Below, piece by piece: positions 47,462 to 58,959 of a stretch of DNA of 64,000 bases. The translations under genes and the position numbers were made by a program. Each line of letters opens with the position of its first letter. Within the stretch, counting starts at the first letter, position 1. The stretch is from Isoetes taiwanensis (taxonomy: Eukaryota; Streptophyta; Lycopodiopsida; Isoetales; Isoetaceae), in assembly GCA_021234155.1 (NCBI GenBank), contig JAJEKV010000016.1:930001-994000 (forward strand), given 5' to 3'. Below the pieces are notes generated by a model, which was not told where the DNA came from, made no database searches, and saw only the letters and a list, made by a program, of their open reading frames with translations.

Positions 47462-50400
47462 TTATTTTTCCTTGCAACTGATCATTTGTCTCAGTCTACT
47501 AAATTTTAACTCTATCAAAGCCTTTGTCAAAATATCTGCCAACTGCATGTCAGTTTGAACATATTGCAGTTCAATGATTCTTTTCCTCACTAGGTCCCTT
47601 ATGAAATGCATCTCCAGCTCGATATGTTTGGTCCTTTCATGTTGTATTGGATTTTTGGTCATTCCTATGCAACTGAGACTGTCAGAAAACAATTTCAAAG
47701 GTTTTCTTTGCTCTATACCTATTTCTTGTAGCAACCTTTCACTCCATACTATTTCCTCAGCAGCAAGGGTTGCAGCCGCATATTCTGCTTCTGCAGAAGA
47801 AAGTGCTATTGCCTTTTGCTTCCTGCATTTCCATGAAATGGGCCCTCCTCCTAGCATGCAAATAATTCCTGAAGTTGATTTTCTTTCATCAGGGTCTCCA
47901 CCCCAATCTGAATCACAGTATGATAGCAACTCCATGTTATCAGAATTAAATTGTATCCCATAATCTACAGTTCCTTTCAAATATCTTAGAACCCTCTTGG
48001 CTGCCTGCCAGTGCTCTTTTCCAAAGTTATGACAGTACCTACTTAGAATATTGACTGCAAATGAAATATCAGGTCTCGTACAGCTAGATAAATATAGTAA
48101 ACAGCCAACTAACTCTTGATATAGAATGTTTTCCATTTCTGACCTGTTATCATTCAAATTCAAGGTTAGTTTGTCACCTGGAACCATGGGAGTTTTTACC
48201 ACCTTACAATCTTCCATGTTGAATCTTTTGAGCATGCCTGCAATATTCTCAGCTTGTGTCAAAGTAAGAACCTGTTTGTCTCTATCTCTGAAGACTTCAA
48301 TTCCTAAAAACTTTTTAAGTTCGCCCAAGTCTGTCATTTTAAACCGATTCTTGAGAATGTCTTTGCATTTTTGTAGCACATCAAGATTGCTACTAACCAT
48401 CACATTGTCATCCACATATAGTATCCTTAAACAAATAAATATTTCCATCATCCTTTAGTTTTATAAAACCTTGTTCCCTTAAATATGAGTCCATGCAAAT
48501 ATACCATTGTCTTGGTAACTGTCTCAGCCCATATACAGCCTTTTTAAGTTTCCACACTTTGTCTTTCCCTTGCTCAAAGCCAGGAGGTTGCATCATAAAG
48601 ATATCCTCCTCCAAGTCAGCATTCAAGAAAGCAGTAGAGACATCCATATGATGTACCTCAAAATTCTTTGCATTTGCTACTGCTAACAACATCCTGATAC
48701 TTGTCATTTTTACTATAGGGGAAAAAGTTTCCTCATAGTCAATTCCCTTCTTCTGTGTGTATCCTTGTGCTACTAATCGAGCTTTATACTTAATTGAGTG
48801 AGGTTGTAATCCTTGCTTAATTTTAAATATCCATTTACAACCCACTGCTTGTCTACCTTCAGTTACAAGCTCATATGTCCCTGTTCTTTTAAATGCATCC
48901 AGCTCATCATTCATGGCAATTTTCCATTCTTTTGCATCACCAACACTTATAGCTTCTCTATAAGATTTTGGTACTTCAGTATCCAGCAAGGCAAGGATTT
49001 CAATCAGGTTTACACCTGCTACTTCACTTTGTATTCTCCTACTTCTACCTGTGTTATCTCTTCCAAATCTTTCATGGTCAACATTAGCCTCTTGTTGCAA
49101 GATCTGAGCTGCAGTTCTTCTACCAGCCTTTGGCTGTGTTACCTCCTTTTCTATAGTATCAGCCACACTATCTGAAGCGTCTTCAGTACCAACTTGTTGA
49201 GAGAAGAGTTTGTTGGCATCCTGCTCATCATCATCATCAATAAAGTTCGTATTCAATTTCTGAACTTCCTTTTCTTTAGGGTTAACAGAGAAGAACTTTA
49301 TGTTTTTATAAGATTGAGATTCGTCAAATGTCACATCTCTACTGATCAAAATCTTTTTCCTTTGTGGATCAAATAATCTGTATGCCTTGGATTCTTGATC
49401 ATATCCTACAAGAAAAGCTATTCTTGCTCGATCATCCAACTTTAACCTTTGTTGCTTTGGTACATGAACAAAGCTTAGACAACAAAAAACTCTCAATGCC
49501 TCATAGTTTGGTTTAACTCCTGACCATAGCTCATCTGGGGTCATTCCACTGATTGCTCTATTTGGTAACATATTTTGAACTTTCACTGCTGTTAAGACAG
49601 CTTCCTCCCACAAATAATTGGGTAGCCCTGTGTGTTTTATCATAGCTCTGACAGCATTTAAATTTGTCCTATTTTTCCTTTCAGCAATGCCATTAGTTTG
49701 TGGAGAAAAACTACATGTAAACTGTCTCTTTATCCCCCTTACCTTGCAAAACTTGATAAACTCAGATGACATGAACTCTCCACCATGGTCAGATCGAATA
49801 CATTTCACTTTTTTCCCTGTTTCTAATTCCACTTCTGTAGCAAACATTTTATAAGCCTCAAAGGCTTGATCTTTAGTTCTAAGACACATACATGTTGTCT
49901 TTCTACTAAAGTCATCAATAAAGGTAATGAAATACCTTTTTCCTGATATTCCTCTAACATTAAGAGGGCCACAGAGATCTGTATGCACTAGCTCCAACAC
50001 CCCTTTGATTTTTCTCTTTGCCCTTTTAAAAGGCAATCTTGCATGTTTTCCTAGCATGCAACCTAGGCAGATTCTTGGCTCATCAACTCCATTTTTTGCT
50101 TTGATTATTTTTTGTTTAATCATAGTATCTATGGTGCTATGATTAACATGACATAACCTCAGATGCCAAGTGTCCATATCTGGAATCATAACAGAATTAA
50201 CACAGGGCAAACAACCACTATCCAATGCAAACAAATTACCAAATCTTCTGCCAAGAAATTTGATCTCATTATTCAAAAGCACTTTACATTGGTACTTGTC
50301 AAAAACAACAGTGTAGTCCATGTCTACTAACTGTGCAACAGAAATTAAATTTCTGACTAGTGAAGGTACACACAAAACATCCTTCAAGTTTACTGCTCTC

Positions 50401-50570
50401 CCTTGAAGATCAAACAATTCTAACATTCCCGTGCATTGAACATCTTGCAACTTCCCATTTCCCAACTTGATATGCTTAATTCTTCCTTCTTTTTCCTCCT
50501 TGAATAATTTGGGTGAGGCGGTCACGGATTTTTTTTCTGCGCTCCACTATCTAATATTAACATTTCATCA
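47462..50570 (-). pseudogene. Copia pol (protease-integrase-RT-RNase H), frameshifted
   Basis: Protease motif ILDSGA lies at about 50545-50565 and is followed by a frameshift in an eight-A run. The long frame 50525-48408 (705 codons) holds the GAG-pre-integrase motif (WHLRLCHVNHSTID), integrase with HTDLCGP, FIDDFSR and NGIAERKNR, and RT with GCKWIFKIK, YKARLVAQGY and HHMDVSTAFLNADL. A one-base shift near 48430 moves the frame to 48451-47462 (329 codons), which holds LYVDDNVM, the RT catalytic site, and the RNase H region (CDSDWGGD, ALSSAEAEY). Otherwise all motifs appear intact. Confidence 0.9.
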
Positions 50571-51630
50571 TCATTATTAGATTTTTCTTTTGAAACAACC
50601 AAAATGTCATAATTACTTACCTCAGCATCTTCATCCTCTTCACTTGATTCTTCTTCAATATCTTGCACCAAATTTATAGAGACCTTTGTGTATCAGGATT
50701 CCTTCCTCGACCTCTAGAATAATTTCTCCCCCACCAGTGCGCCTCTATTCATTTCTTTGCTTGAGCACTTGTTTGCAAAGTGACCTCTGCCTCCACAGGT
50801 TAAAGCACTCAACCTCTTTCAATTTAGGACAATTTATCTTTAAATGCCCTTTTTGCTTTGCGGTGAAAACAAGGACCTATTTCACTCTTATCTTTAGCAC
50901 TTTTTTCACGAAAACTTTGCTTTGCCCTTACGCATACAACACTTCAACATTATCTTCAATGTCATCATCATACAATACCTTATTTTGTTCAAACTCGATT
51001 TGAATCATTTCTTCTTTTCGCGCCTCCCCGGTTTTGGGCACATTCCTAATAAGAGTTGACAAGCGCTTGTTCCCCTCAAGCTGCTCTTGCCACATGCAAT
51101 AATTTTTTCTTTGCTTTCGGTCGAACACCCCAAAGACCTTCTAAGTGCGCCACAATGTTATCGAACTTAGAGAAAAACTTTGGTAAGTCATCACCTTCTT
51201 TTACTCTTAGCATCCTAAGTGCCTTATCAAGAACATCAATCTGAGATGATGTTTTTTCCTCATAGTTCTTGAGCAGGAACTTCCAAATATCACTAGGGGA
51301 CTTTCCCCTTATCGTCAGCAAAATTGAAGCCCCAACTTTGCTGGTCAAAATACCATAAGCTTCACGAAGTTTAACAACTTCATCTTTACTACTTTTACTT
51401 GAGTCTACTTCACCAGACTCTCCAGAAGTTTCACCAGATTTTCCAGAGATAGAACTTCTTCTTGCAGCCACAGAGACTGCATCCCCACTTGAACTAGTTC
51501 CTTGAACTAATTCCCAGAGCCCTTCATTTTCAAGAACATTTTTGATTTCTTCCTTCCAAATCTGAAAGCCTGGTCCCCCTTCATACACTGCAATAGAGTT
51601 CAACAACCCTGCTCCAAACCTGCTTGACAT
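50571..51630 (-). pseudogene. Copia gag, frameshifted
   Basis: ATG at 51630, just downstream of the primer site (MSSRFGAGLLN). Typical Copia gag sequence follows: FQIWKEEIKNVLENEGLWEL, then LSLL-type helices ending SKFDNIVAHLEGL at about 51140. A shift near 51130 moves to frame 51128-50928 (FDRKQRKNYCMWQEQL). The expected zinc-knuckle region at 50700-50900 is scrambled by stops. An upstream ATG at 51672 lies within the LTR and is not favoured. Confidence 0.75.
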
Positions 51631-51643
51631 GGCTCTGATACCA
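51631..51643 (-). other. Copia primer-binding site (tRNA-iMet)
   Basis: TGGTATCAGAGCC on the minus strand, one base past the 5' LTR; complementary to the 3' end of plant initiator tRNA-Met. Confidence 0.9.
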
Positions 51644-51644
51644 C

Positions 51645-52182
51645 TGTTAGGATTTGAAGATAATGTACTCAATAAACTGACAACAAGATTTACAATCCGA
51701 TGATCTTAGTGAAAAGCCAAAAAGTGGTCACTAATTTTCACATGATCATATACAAGTCAATAATAATGATACAATCAGGCGCTCAAACAATCTCCCGCTT
51801 CCATATCACGACCTGCAAGCGTGCACTGTCTCTCCATCACTCCAGCATTTATATCTATATTTCCTTTCCAATCTGGGCGCATCCACTTGTCAAATTGTGC
51901 ATCCCCTTCATATAGAAAGTTCTCCAACTTGCCTAAAAATCCGGAGTAGATAGACTTGCTGTCCTTAAATTTCGGCCCTAGTTGACTTTGACTTTGACTG
52001 GTCAACGCAAACCCTAAGTGGCGGGCAGGGGGTGTCTGATGATTTCTAGCGAGCCCAGCAACGCCCGGGTAGCACTAGCCCGCCACCTTTGACTTTGACT
52101 TTGACTTTGACCTACTGCCACTGCTTCTCATAGGTCTCCCCCATTCAACTCTTAGCTTTGAATAACATGACACCATTTAACA
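51645..52182 (-). repeat. Copia 5' LTR
   Basis: 538 bp. In the U3 part (52087-52112) CTTTGA repeats create several TTTGAC/TTGAC cores, and another pair lies at 51981-52000; TTGAC is the W-box core bound by WRKY factors. Whether it drives stress-induced expression is untested. Confidence 0.9.
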
Positions 52183-52474
52183 TATGGCAGATACGATATT
52201 TCTCAGAACCGTTGGTTCCATAAGTTAGATTTGCCAAGAACTGTTTTGGGAGATTTCACATGCTGTGTAGTTGCATTGGATGGGAAATTGTATGTGATTC
52301 CAGGTGGTCCATTTGCAGATCCTCCTGGCAGGCGATTACGTTCTAAAAAGAGAGGTTCCATTGTTTTTTAAATCTACAATCCAAGAACAAAAAGTTGGAG
52401 ACTCTTAGCTACAAAACCTCTTCTAGGCCATAAGCTACGTATACCATGGGGCGCCATGTGCGTGATAAGTTTGT
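52183..52474 (+). pseudogene. Kelch-repeat-like gene fragment
   Basis: Plus-strand frame YGRYDISQNRWFHKLDLPRT, then LGDFTCCVVALDGKLYVIPGG, then after a shift in a T run near 52368 IYNPRTKSWRLLATKPLL and GAMCVISL to a stop at 52474. The D-x-x-x-N-x-W ... DGKLYVIGG pattern is a kelch blade, as in F-box/kelch proteins. Copia inserted at its 5' edge; the bases before the element are open in part of this frame. No F-box seen. Confidence 0.5.
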
Positions 52475-52902
52475 AATAAAAAGAAACCTTGTCGGGTATG
52501 CAGTCAAGTTGTCAAGAGTTTGTAAAATTTGCTGAAAAGCTATATCATATGGAAAATCATTTATTGTCTCTGTAGTTTATCTCTTGTCGGCTTGATTGAT
52601 CAGGTGTACGGCATGTTAACTCCCCCCTATTTGCATGTGCAACCATAAAACAGTAAAGCATTGGATTTCAATGCCTGGCTTTGAGGAGCCGCAGTAAAGT
52701 AGCACGGAATATTAGAGCATAATAAAAAACAACATTCTTATTCCTGTTTACCATCTCAATGCATCCTTTATACATTATTGTAAAATCTTTGTATATTCAA
52801 GACATCAATCACACTCTAAGTCCACTTCTAAGACATTACATGGAACGGTCACAAAAGGTGAATAATCACATGTAAAGCCCACCAACGGTGTGCAATTTAC
52901 TA
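52475..52902. other. Intergenic, nothing recognised
   Basis: AT-rich; possible 3' flank of the kelch-like fragment. Confidence 0.35.
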
Positions 52903-54115
52903 GTAGAATAGAATAGAATAGAATAGGTTTTTTATCGTCCACAGAGACCAATTGGCCTATGGGACCCAAACAAAAAAAGAGAGCAAAGACGTAGACATTG
53001 TCGAGGATTAAACCCCTCCCAGGAAGGGTTTTGAGGAAAAACCTTAGCAGTAGTGAGTATGCTGTCACGTTGTACAATTGTATAGGACAGTTCAATACTG
53101 TCCCAGAGGACACAACTGAGTCCATGCATCCATAACCTCCCTGAGGTATGAACCCAACAAACCCACTGGCGCCATATTCAATAACTCATGCAACGGTTGG
53201 CCAGGCACTACTAATCGAGCATACCGCTCTTGAATATGGGTAAACACTGGGCAGATCTGGAGGGCATGACATTCATCCTTAATGGCGCCCTGGTGGCAAA
53301 CTGACTGGCAAAGCCTTTCCTCCCGTGCTTCCCGAGCCCAAAGTCATGTCTCACTGCGGAGACGATGTGCACCCGTGCAAATGGAAGCTATAAGTCTGCG
53401 CTTCTTCATGGGCAAATGGGTGTACAAGTACTGGTGTGGGCCTCTCGTGAGCCTAGGATTGACTTGCTGCTGATAGTGTGCTAGCTTAACGTGCGTCAGA
53501 GCATCTGCATCCCAGAGCTTGCGAAAAAAAGTAGCGTCTAGGTACAGCTTAAGTGCATTGCGATCTCTCCTGGAGTATAGAACTGTGGACTTTACCCCAA
53601 GGGCTCGTGCCAAGAAGGCTTTCTGCACCTACTCGAGGTCATTCCAGGTGTTGAGGAATATCACCGGACCCCACATTTCTGCCCCATACAAGAGGACCGG
53701 CTCGACCAAGGCCCTAAACAAGTGTGACTGCTGGCCCCAGGCATACAACTCTACCTTGTGGTTGTTGTTCTGCATGGCATATAGTGCTTTCCAACCTGCC
53801 GTGACCCGCACCCTGATGGCAGCATCCCAATGAGTGGTAGCAAAGAACTCGATCCGCAAGTACTTGTAGGTCGGAGCCACCTCTACATCTTGTCCCTGGT
53901 AAGTGAATGAGGGAAGCTTTGGCTGTGATGAAACTAGCAGCACCCTAGTTTTGGCCAAGTTAACTCGCATGCCTAGAGAAAGCATATAATCCTTTCTACA
54001 TAGACGGGTACACATTGATGTGAATTCTAAACAAGTCATTGAGTATTCAGCCAAAATTGCCCAAACAACATAAGAGTGCCATTTGATTGACAAAGAACAT
54101 ACACCCCCCAATTGG
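52903..54115 (-). mobile_element. LINE copy 3 with TTCTA tail
   Basis: Minus-strand 3' part of the same LINE family as copies 1 and 2. The tail is (GAATA)n on the plus strand at 52905-52926, i.e. (TTCTA)n in the element. The long frame 54111-53629 (160 codons) keeps LGMRVNLAKTRVLLV, then SFTYQGQDVEVAPTYKYL, the post-RT domain. 5'-truncated near 54115. Dead. Confidence 0.85.
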
Positions 54116-54501
54116 AGAGCTCAGCTACCATGTTTAGACCCCAAGGGCGGTAATAGATAGTCTCAACCACTAGAGCACATAGACGCATATGAAACATTGA
54201 GGCCCCGTTGACTATCTTCTCTTAGCTGCCCACACCCTTCTTTGAAGTATAGTGGACCAGTATGAGTTGGCTGGTTAAACATTCCTTTGGAAACATTTTA
54301 TCATCTTGACTCATAAACACAAGTAATTTTGTATACTTGCTCCTAACTTGATTTTTGCTGCCTGGATGTTTGAAAAGTTTTCAAACAGTAAAGTTGTTAG
54401 ATGAGCTCAAAGAACCCAAAAAATCATGGCAATGTGATTTCCCCTCTTAAATAATTTTCCTTCGATTCAAAATGGTTATGATACAGGAACAAAATAGCTG
54501 C
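54116..54501. other. 3' flank of the SET-domain gene
   Basis: Likely 3' UTR of the minus-strand gene ending at 54502, then LINE flank. Nothing else seen. Confidence 0.4.
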
Positions 54502-57015
54502 TCACTTTAATCTTGGAGCATATGGGCCAGTGCATGGCGACACAGAAATATCAGGTAGATCACGTCTCAGCTCCTTAATGACCTCTAATATAGTGTGCAA
54601 TATTTTTTTCTCAATCGAAACTAACTGAGTTGCGACTCGTCTCTTGGGACAGATATTGACATCCTCAAGCTGTCATTTAGATAAATCCACTATTAGAGCC
54701 TACATATTGGATGCTTTCGTTCACCCAGATAAGCACAAAAGAAAGAAATTCATACTAACCAGGATCCCATCCTCTGCTAGTGTAGTCCTATAGCCATCTA
54801 TTCTTGATTGAAAATATTCAGCAAGCTGATCTAAAACAGCTCTCTCGTTGCAAGCACTTACCTGCACCCGTTTTCCTCATGTCAATGCTAAATCACATTG
54901 CCCTCTTGTTATAATAATGAACTTACAGGAGAAGTTAGTCCCTCGGCAGAAAAGACAGAATCGACATCCTCATTAACTGACACATGTGCAAGACGCATGT
55001 ATGGCAGCATTTGTAAAATGGCATCCTTTTCTTTTCCGACATATATCTGCAGTAAGAAATAAGTCTTGTTTAACACACCCCCAAAATGGACACTACAGTT
55101 TGTTGGGCCATTAATTCATGTGCTTCTCACACACAAAAACACTTGCCTGGAACACCTGAATTGTTGAAAGATTATGTTTTTGTACAAGAATTCGTTTCTT
55201 TTGATAAAGCGGATCATTAGTATCCAATGCAACCTGCAATTACAATGCCATCATAATTTATTGGGAGAGGCAACCTACCAACCATAAACAATCACCCTCG
55301 TTTAAGCATACCTCAACAGCCAATCTGTCATATGGATTGTCGGCATCAACAAATCCATAGTTCAGCAACAATCTTGAATTTGGCTGTGGACCACACCTGT
55401 GTAAATTACAGATTATAAGCAGACAAGATAGCAACTTATGTAACTAGCAAAAAATAACCATTCATTTAGAAGTATTGCATGCCCAATATATACAACATTG
55501 ATGCAGAAAGCCTGCACATTCTTCATTTCACAGTCTGAAGATCATGAAGAAATACTCACCACACAAGAATTGGATCCCCAGCTTCATATGGACGATCTAC
55601 TTGCAACTGGACTTCATCCCCCACGGCCTTCAACATTGCTTTGCAGCTACTTTTATATGCCAGTAATGGTGGTCCCAAAGGCACCAACGCAAAGCGCCTT
55701 GGTAGACTGACGCCCTGAACATATTTCCCGTCATGAAGATTGTAGGTCACGGCCATTACCCTGTATTTCCATATTTAACAGATAGTACAAAGGTTCTGCA
55801 ACCTCCTAAATTTTTCGACAGACAGCAATATTTGGACACGACTTATACTAAGGTCATTTGAGTGCGCACCTGCAAATGAACCACACATGACAGAACTGCC
55901 ACAAAAGCCTGTTTGAAGATCTTAAAACTAAAAGCTTCTGAGGGAATGTCGAAAGGATATTGCTGCAAGAAAATGCCCCAACTCAGTCTTCAATATGGAA
56001 ACGTCAGAAACGTGATGATCTAGAAGTCATTACATTGAACAGCGATCCAGACATAAACCATACTGTGTCCAGCTCCCGATACTCACGTTTAATACCCTCC
56101 AATCTCTCTAGTATGACCTCCTACATATATACTCAAGGTTAATGGCTCACATTCCTGCAATTATAATAATATAAGCTCAGATTTACCAGTACCTTAACTG
56201 GACTTCCATGAAAGTACTCATCAAGCTCTTCATGCGACCAGAGTAGAGGTGACTCAACTGCAAGCTGGCCTCGGCCTCGTTGTCTGTCTAGTTCACGGAT
56301 AAAAGGATACCAAAAAGAGTCGCGTCCACGTTTTTTCTCATACATGAGGTATAGTGCCAAGCAAGCAAGTTCAGATAGCTTGTTGGTTGTCAAAAGCTCA
56401 GCTGAACGAGATTAAACCCATTGAGAAACAAATAAAGTACTGTGTAATAATGAGTAAGAAACACTCACCAATAGTTTCATTACCAAGTACCCTCTCCAAA
56501 GTAACGACTAGAGATATAGGGATACTTAACACTAGATCCCCAGCCTGCCACACCAACAATCAGAAGGTCAATTCTTTGGCCCCATGGCTATGGGTTGAAT
56601 TAAATACGTAAGAAACAATGTGCACAAATCTGTTCATTCAGAATGCGATAATAACTAAAAGGAGACTCACCTGAAGTTTTTCACTTGCAACCACGGAATG
56701 GATAGGTTTGCCCTCTTGCCCATGTACAGGCTTATCCTTAAGCGCAACTTTGCAAGCAGTCAAACCATGCATTTGCATCCAGTGCATTAAATCCACTTCT
56801 TCATGCTTCGTATGCAGTTGTTGATCGTGGGTTTTCTTCGAAGAACTGGAAGCTATGGAGCAAGTCCAATGTGTAGAAGGATAACCATGTTGCGATTCTG
56901 ATGGCCTGGTCCATATGGGCGATCTAGAGAAGGAAAATCTAGGGCACTTCTTAGCGTGCGATTGTGCAGGAAAAAGGCCCGACGTTCCGGTGGATAGCGC
57001 CACTGTCTGCCACAT
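54502..57015 (-). CDS. Plastid SET-domain protein, Rubisco LSMT-like
   Basis: Eleven exons (minus strand): 56671-57015, 56469-56544, 56193-56401, 56034-56120, 55870-55962, 55560-55714, 55312-55396, 55147-55233, 54927-55046, 54760-54861 and 54502-54690; phase closes to 515 residues. The Ser/Thr-rich, acid-poor N-terminus suggests a plastid transit peptide. The SET region carries LVVTLERVLGNETI, ELACLALYLMYEKKRG, YPFIRELDRQRGRGQL and YPFDIPSEAFSF, then LPRRFALVPLGPPLLAYKS, WCGPQPNSRLLLNYGFVD and DNPYDRL. The C-terminal Rubisco-substrate-binding-like part has LPYMRLAHV, ERAVLDQLAEYF and PKRRVATQLV. It matches the plant group typified by Arabidopsis At3g07670/At5g14260, recalled from memory. The NHS motif of active Rubisco methyltransferases is not present, so activity is uncertain. 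Intron 8 begins GC. Exon 11 uses an AATAG acceptor chosen by phase. Confidence 0.9.
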
Positions 57016-57253
57016 GCTCCTCTAGGCTCTCGGATTGAAGGAAGAAAGAATTTACAAGCTTCAGATATCTGGGCAATCCACTTAACAACATGCTAACGCA
57101 TCAAACAAGATTCTGACGCATCTTTGATTGCTGACCATTGATCTCTGGAATATTCCATGCTTTATGCCAGATCAAAGGCCATTAAATTCAACAATTCCCT
57201 GCCACTTCCAATGGTCCAAACCATGGTTGGAAGCAAAAAAAGAAAAAAAGGGG
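57016..57253. promoter_or_regulatory. Upstream region of SET-domain gene
   Basis: About 240 bp between the start codon and the duplicated block that begins at 57254. Presumed promoter and 5' UTR by position; no clear TATA or named element. Confidence 0.3.
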
Positions 57254-58357
57254 AAGCAATGGTGCGTCGGCACCAAGCCTTCACAAAGCTCCGGCTCCAA
57301 TCTCTGCCCCGATTCGGCTACTCTGGCAAGTCTATACCAAGCCTTCACCAACTCTACTCCGGCTCCAATCTCTGCCCCAAACACTGAGCAAATGCAAAAC
57401 TCTGTTTTCAATGAGGAACCTCTGTTTTCTTTGCCCGAACCCACTGAGGAAATGCAAAACTCTGTACCATCTACAACCTGCATCTATAGCCTCCACCATC
57501 TTCACTATCGCTGCTTGACCCACTATTATCGCTGCTTTGTGACCCGGAAACATTCCTCCAAGTTGAGCACTGCAAACAATGGAATCAGCCGGCCATTGGA
57601 GCACTGCAAACAATGGAATCAGTCGGCCATTTCACTCAGCCTGTTGGGACTTCTCGCCAATTGGAAACTTGCATGTGCTGCTTAGCCTTTCAGATAGAAC
57701 GAGAGGCACCTGAATGTAAACAAAAACAAAGCCAGACAAGGCTTACAGCTTATACAGCTTATACTCTGAGCCAACAAGCGCGGCACTATATTATCAGCAG
57801 CAGTCCCTGCCTGGAAGGCCGACCCTGCCAAAAGAAGAAAGCGGCATCCGCTCTTATCCTTCCATTCTGAAACCATGAGAAACACAAAAAAAAACGCATC
57901 CCAGAGCCAATTTTGGAATGCCACTTTGACTGGTCAAGAAGCATCTCAAGTCACTCAAAAAATACGGTTTGACTACGGTTCTGCATACAATACACCCCCA
58001 AAATCTAGGCAAAAGCATGCGTGAAATACTGTCCTCAAATACCAAACGAAATAATTAGAAGTTTATGGGTTGCCCATTGGCGTTGGACCCTTCGGGGACT
58101 TGGGATGACTAGGGATTCATTAATGAAGGTGATAGTTGAATTTATTAATAATAAACAATCTTTCTATTCTTCAATTTCAACTTGCCTTAATCATATTCAT
58201 AGAAGGTTTGCATGGCTAGGGAAGCATATATAAGGCAACAATCATAAACACCTAATAGGGCTCACAATATAGAATAAGTAATGAGCATATCTACAACTTA
58301 TAGACTTCTTATAGACATATGTTGGTGAACATTTTGCCCCCTCGGAGTCTCTCCACG
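57254..58357. repeat. Duplicated block X, copy 1
   Basis: 1.1-kb unit repeated at 58960-60064 with about 97-98 percent visible identity. Starts AAGCAATGGTGCGTCGG and ends GAGTCTCTCCACG. Internal 34-bp tandem repeat at 57565-57632 (GAGCACTGCAAACAATGG...) and a GGCTCCAATCTCTGCCCC repeat. Open frames exist on both strands, but none has a known domain and the copies differ by frame-changing indels. Non-coding is the likeliest reading. Confidence 0.85.
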
Positions 58358-58560
58358 CGGACGGACGGACGGACGGACGGGACGGACCTGGGCGGGCCGG
58401 ACGGACGGGCGGGCCGGACGGGCGAGCGGAGACCGGGCGGACGGGCGGACGCAGGCGACGCACGCAGCGAGCGAGCGAGCACGCAGCGACGCAGCGAGCA
58501 CGCAGCGAGGCAGGCACGCACGCACGCACGACGCGAGCAGGCAGACGCATCGCATTGCGA
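58358..58560. repeat. GGAC/GCGAGCA-rich microsatellite, LINE tail position
   Basis: GC-rich run of GGAC units grading into GCGAGCA/CGCACGCA units, about 200 bp, lying where the other copy has (GATA)n. The long Arg/Pro/Ala frames over it are by-products of the repeat. Confidence 0.85.
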
Positions 58561-58953
58561 GCGATTTTAAAGTCCGCGGGAACCCAATCGGGTTATGGGA
58601 CCAGAACATAAAAAGAGGGCATGAGCCCCAACAGAACTCGGGGATTGAGCCCCCTAACAAATCACAATACTGAGAACAAAACCAGCGGGCATAAGCCCAA
58701 GCAGAACTCGGGGGCTATGCCCCATGTCAAATAACAATATAGACAATAAAAGGAGAAGGTAAAAGCCAAACTAAAACGGAACCGCAAAGCACAGGACTAT
58801 ACAAAAATTGCCCACGGATCAAGTGGCCAGCGATCCCAGATGGTAGCCTGGCCCCCTCTGTATACGGCCCGCTTCCGTTGTAGGCGAGCCTCACGGACCC
58901 GACATAATTCTTCCTTACGTCTGCAGAGCTGTGCGGGGGTGAGGTCTTCCTGG
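58561..58953 (-). mobile_element. LINE 3' end Y, copy 1 (truncated)
   Basis: Minus-strand 3' part of the element complete at 60170-61560: shares GTCCGCGGGAACCCAATCGG at the tail side and the ORF1 end EDLTPAQLCRRKEELCRVR. Cut at 58953 after GAGGTCTTCCTGG, where block X copy 2 begins after a 6-base filler. Confidence 0.8.
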
Positions 58954-58959
58954 GTGAAA

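Larger units (their letters stand above)
46904..52182 (-). mobile_element. Copia-type LTR retrotransposon, nearly complete
   Basis: 5.28 kb, minus orientation. Target duplication TATGG at 46899-46903 and 52183-52187. LTRs start TGTTAGG and end TTAACA. Primer site complementary to initiator tRNA-Met and a polypurine tract lie where expected. Domain order is gag, protease, integrase, reverse transcriptase, RNase H, i.e. Ty1/Copia. The two LTRs differ by about two substitutions plus two small indels, so insertion is recent. Coding is interrupted by frameshifts in gag, after the protease motif and just before YVDD, so this copy cannot act alone unless those are sequencing errors. Confidence 0.95.

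Noticed and set aside
47574-50142. Plus-strand frames of 60-129 codons over the Copia pol region
   Set aside because: Antisense shadows of pol.
57682-57924. Cys-rich hydrophobic minus frame present in both X blocks
   Set aside because: Duplicated because the DNA block is duplicated; no domain, and other frames of the block are equally open.
58242-58660. Arg/Pro/Ala-rich minus-strand frames of 70-120 codons
   Set aside because: They lie over a GGAC/GCGAGCA microsatellite, which keeps all frames open; no start context, domain or matching frame exists in the sister copy.
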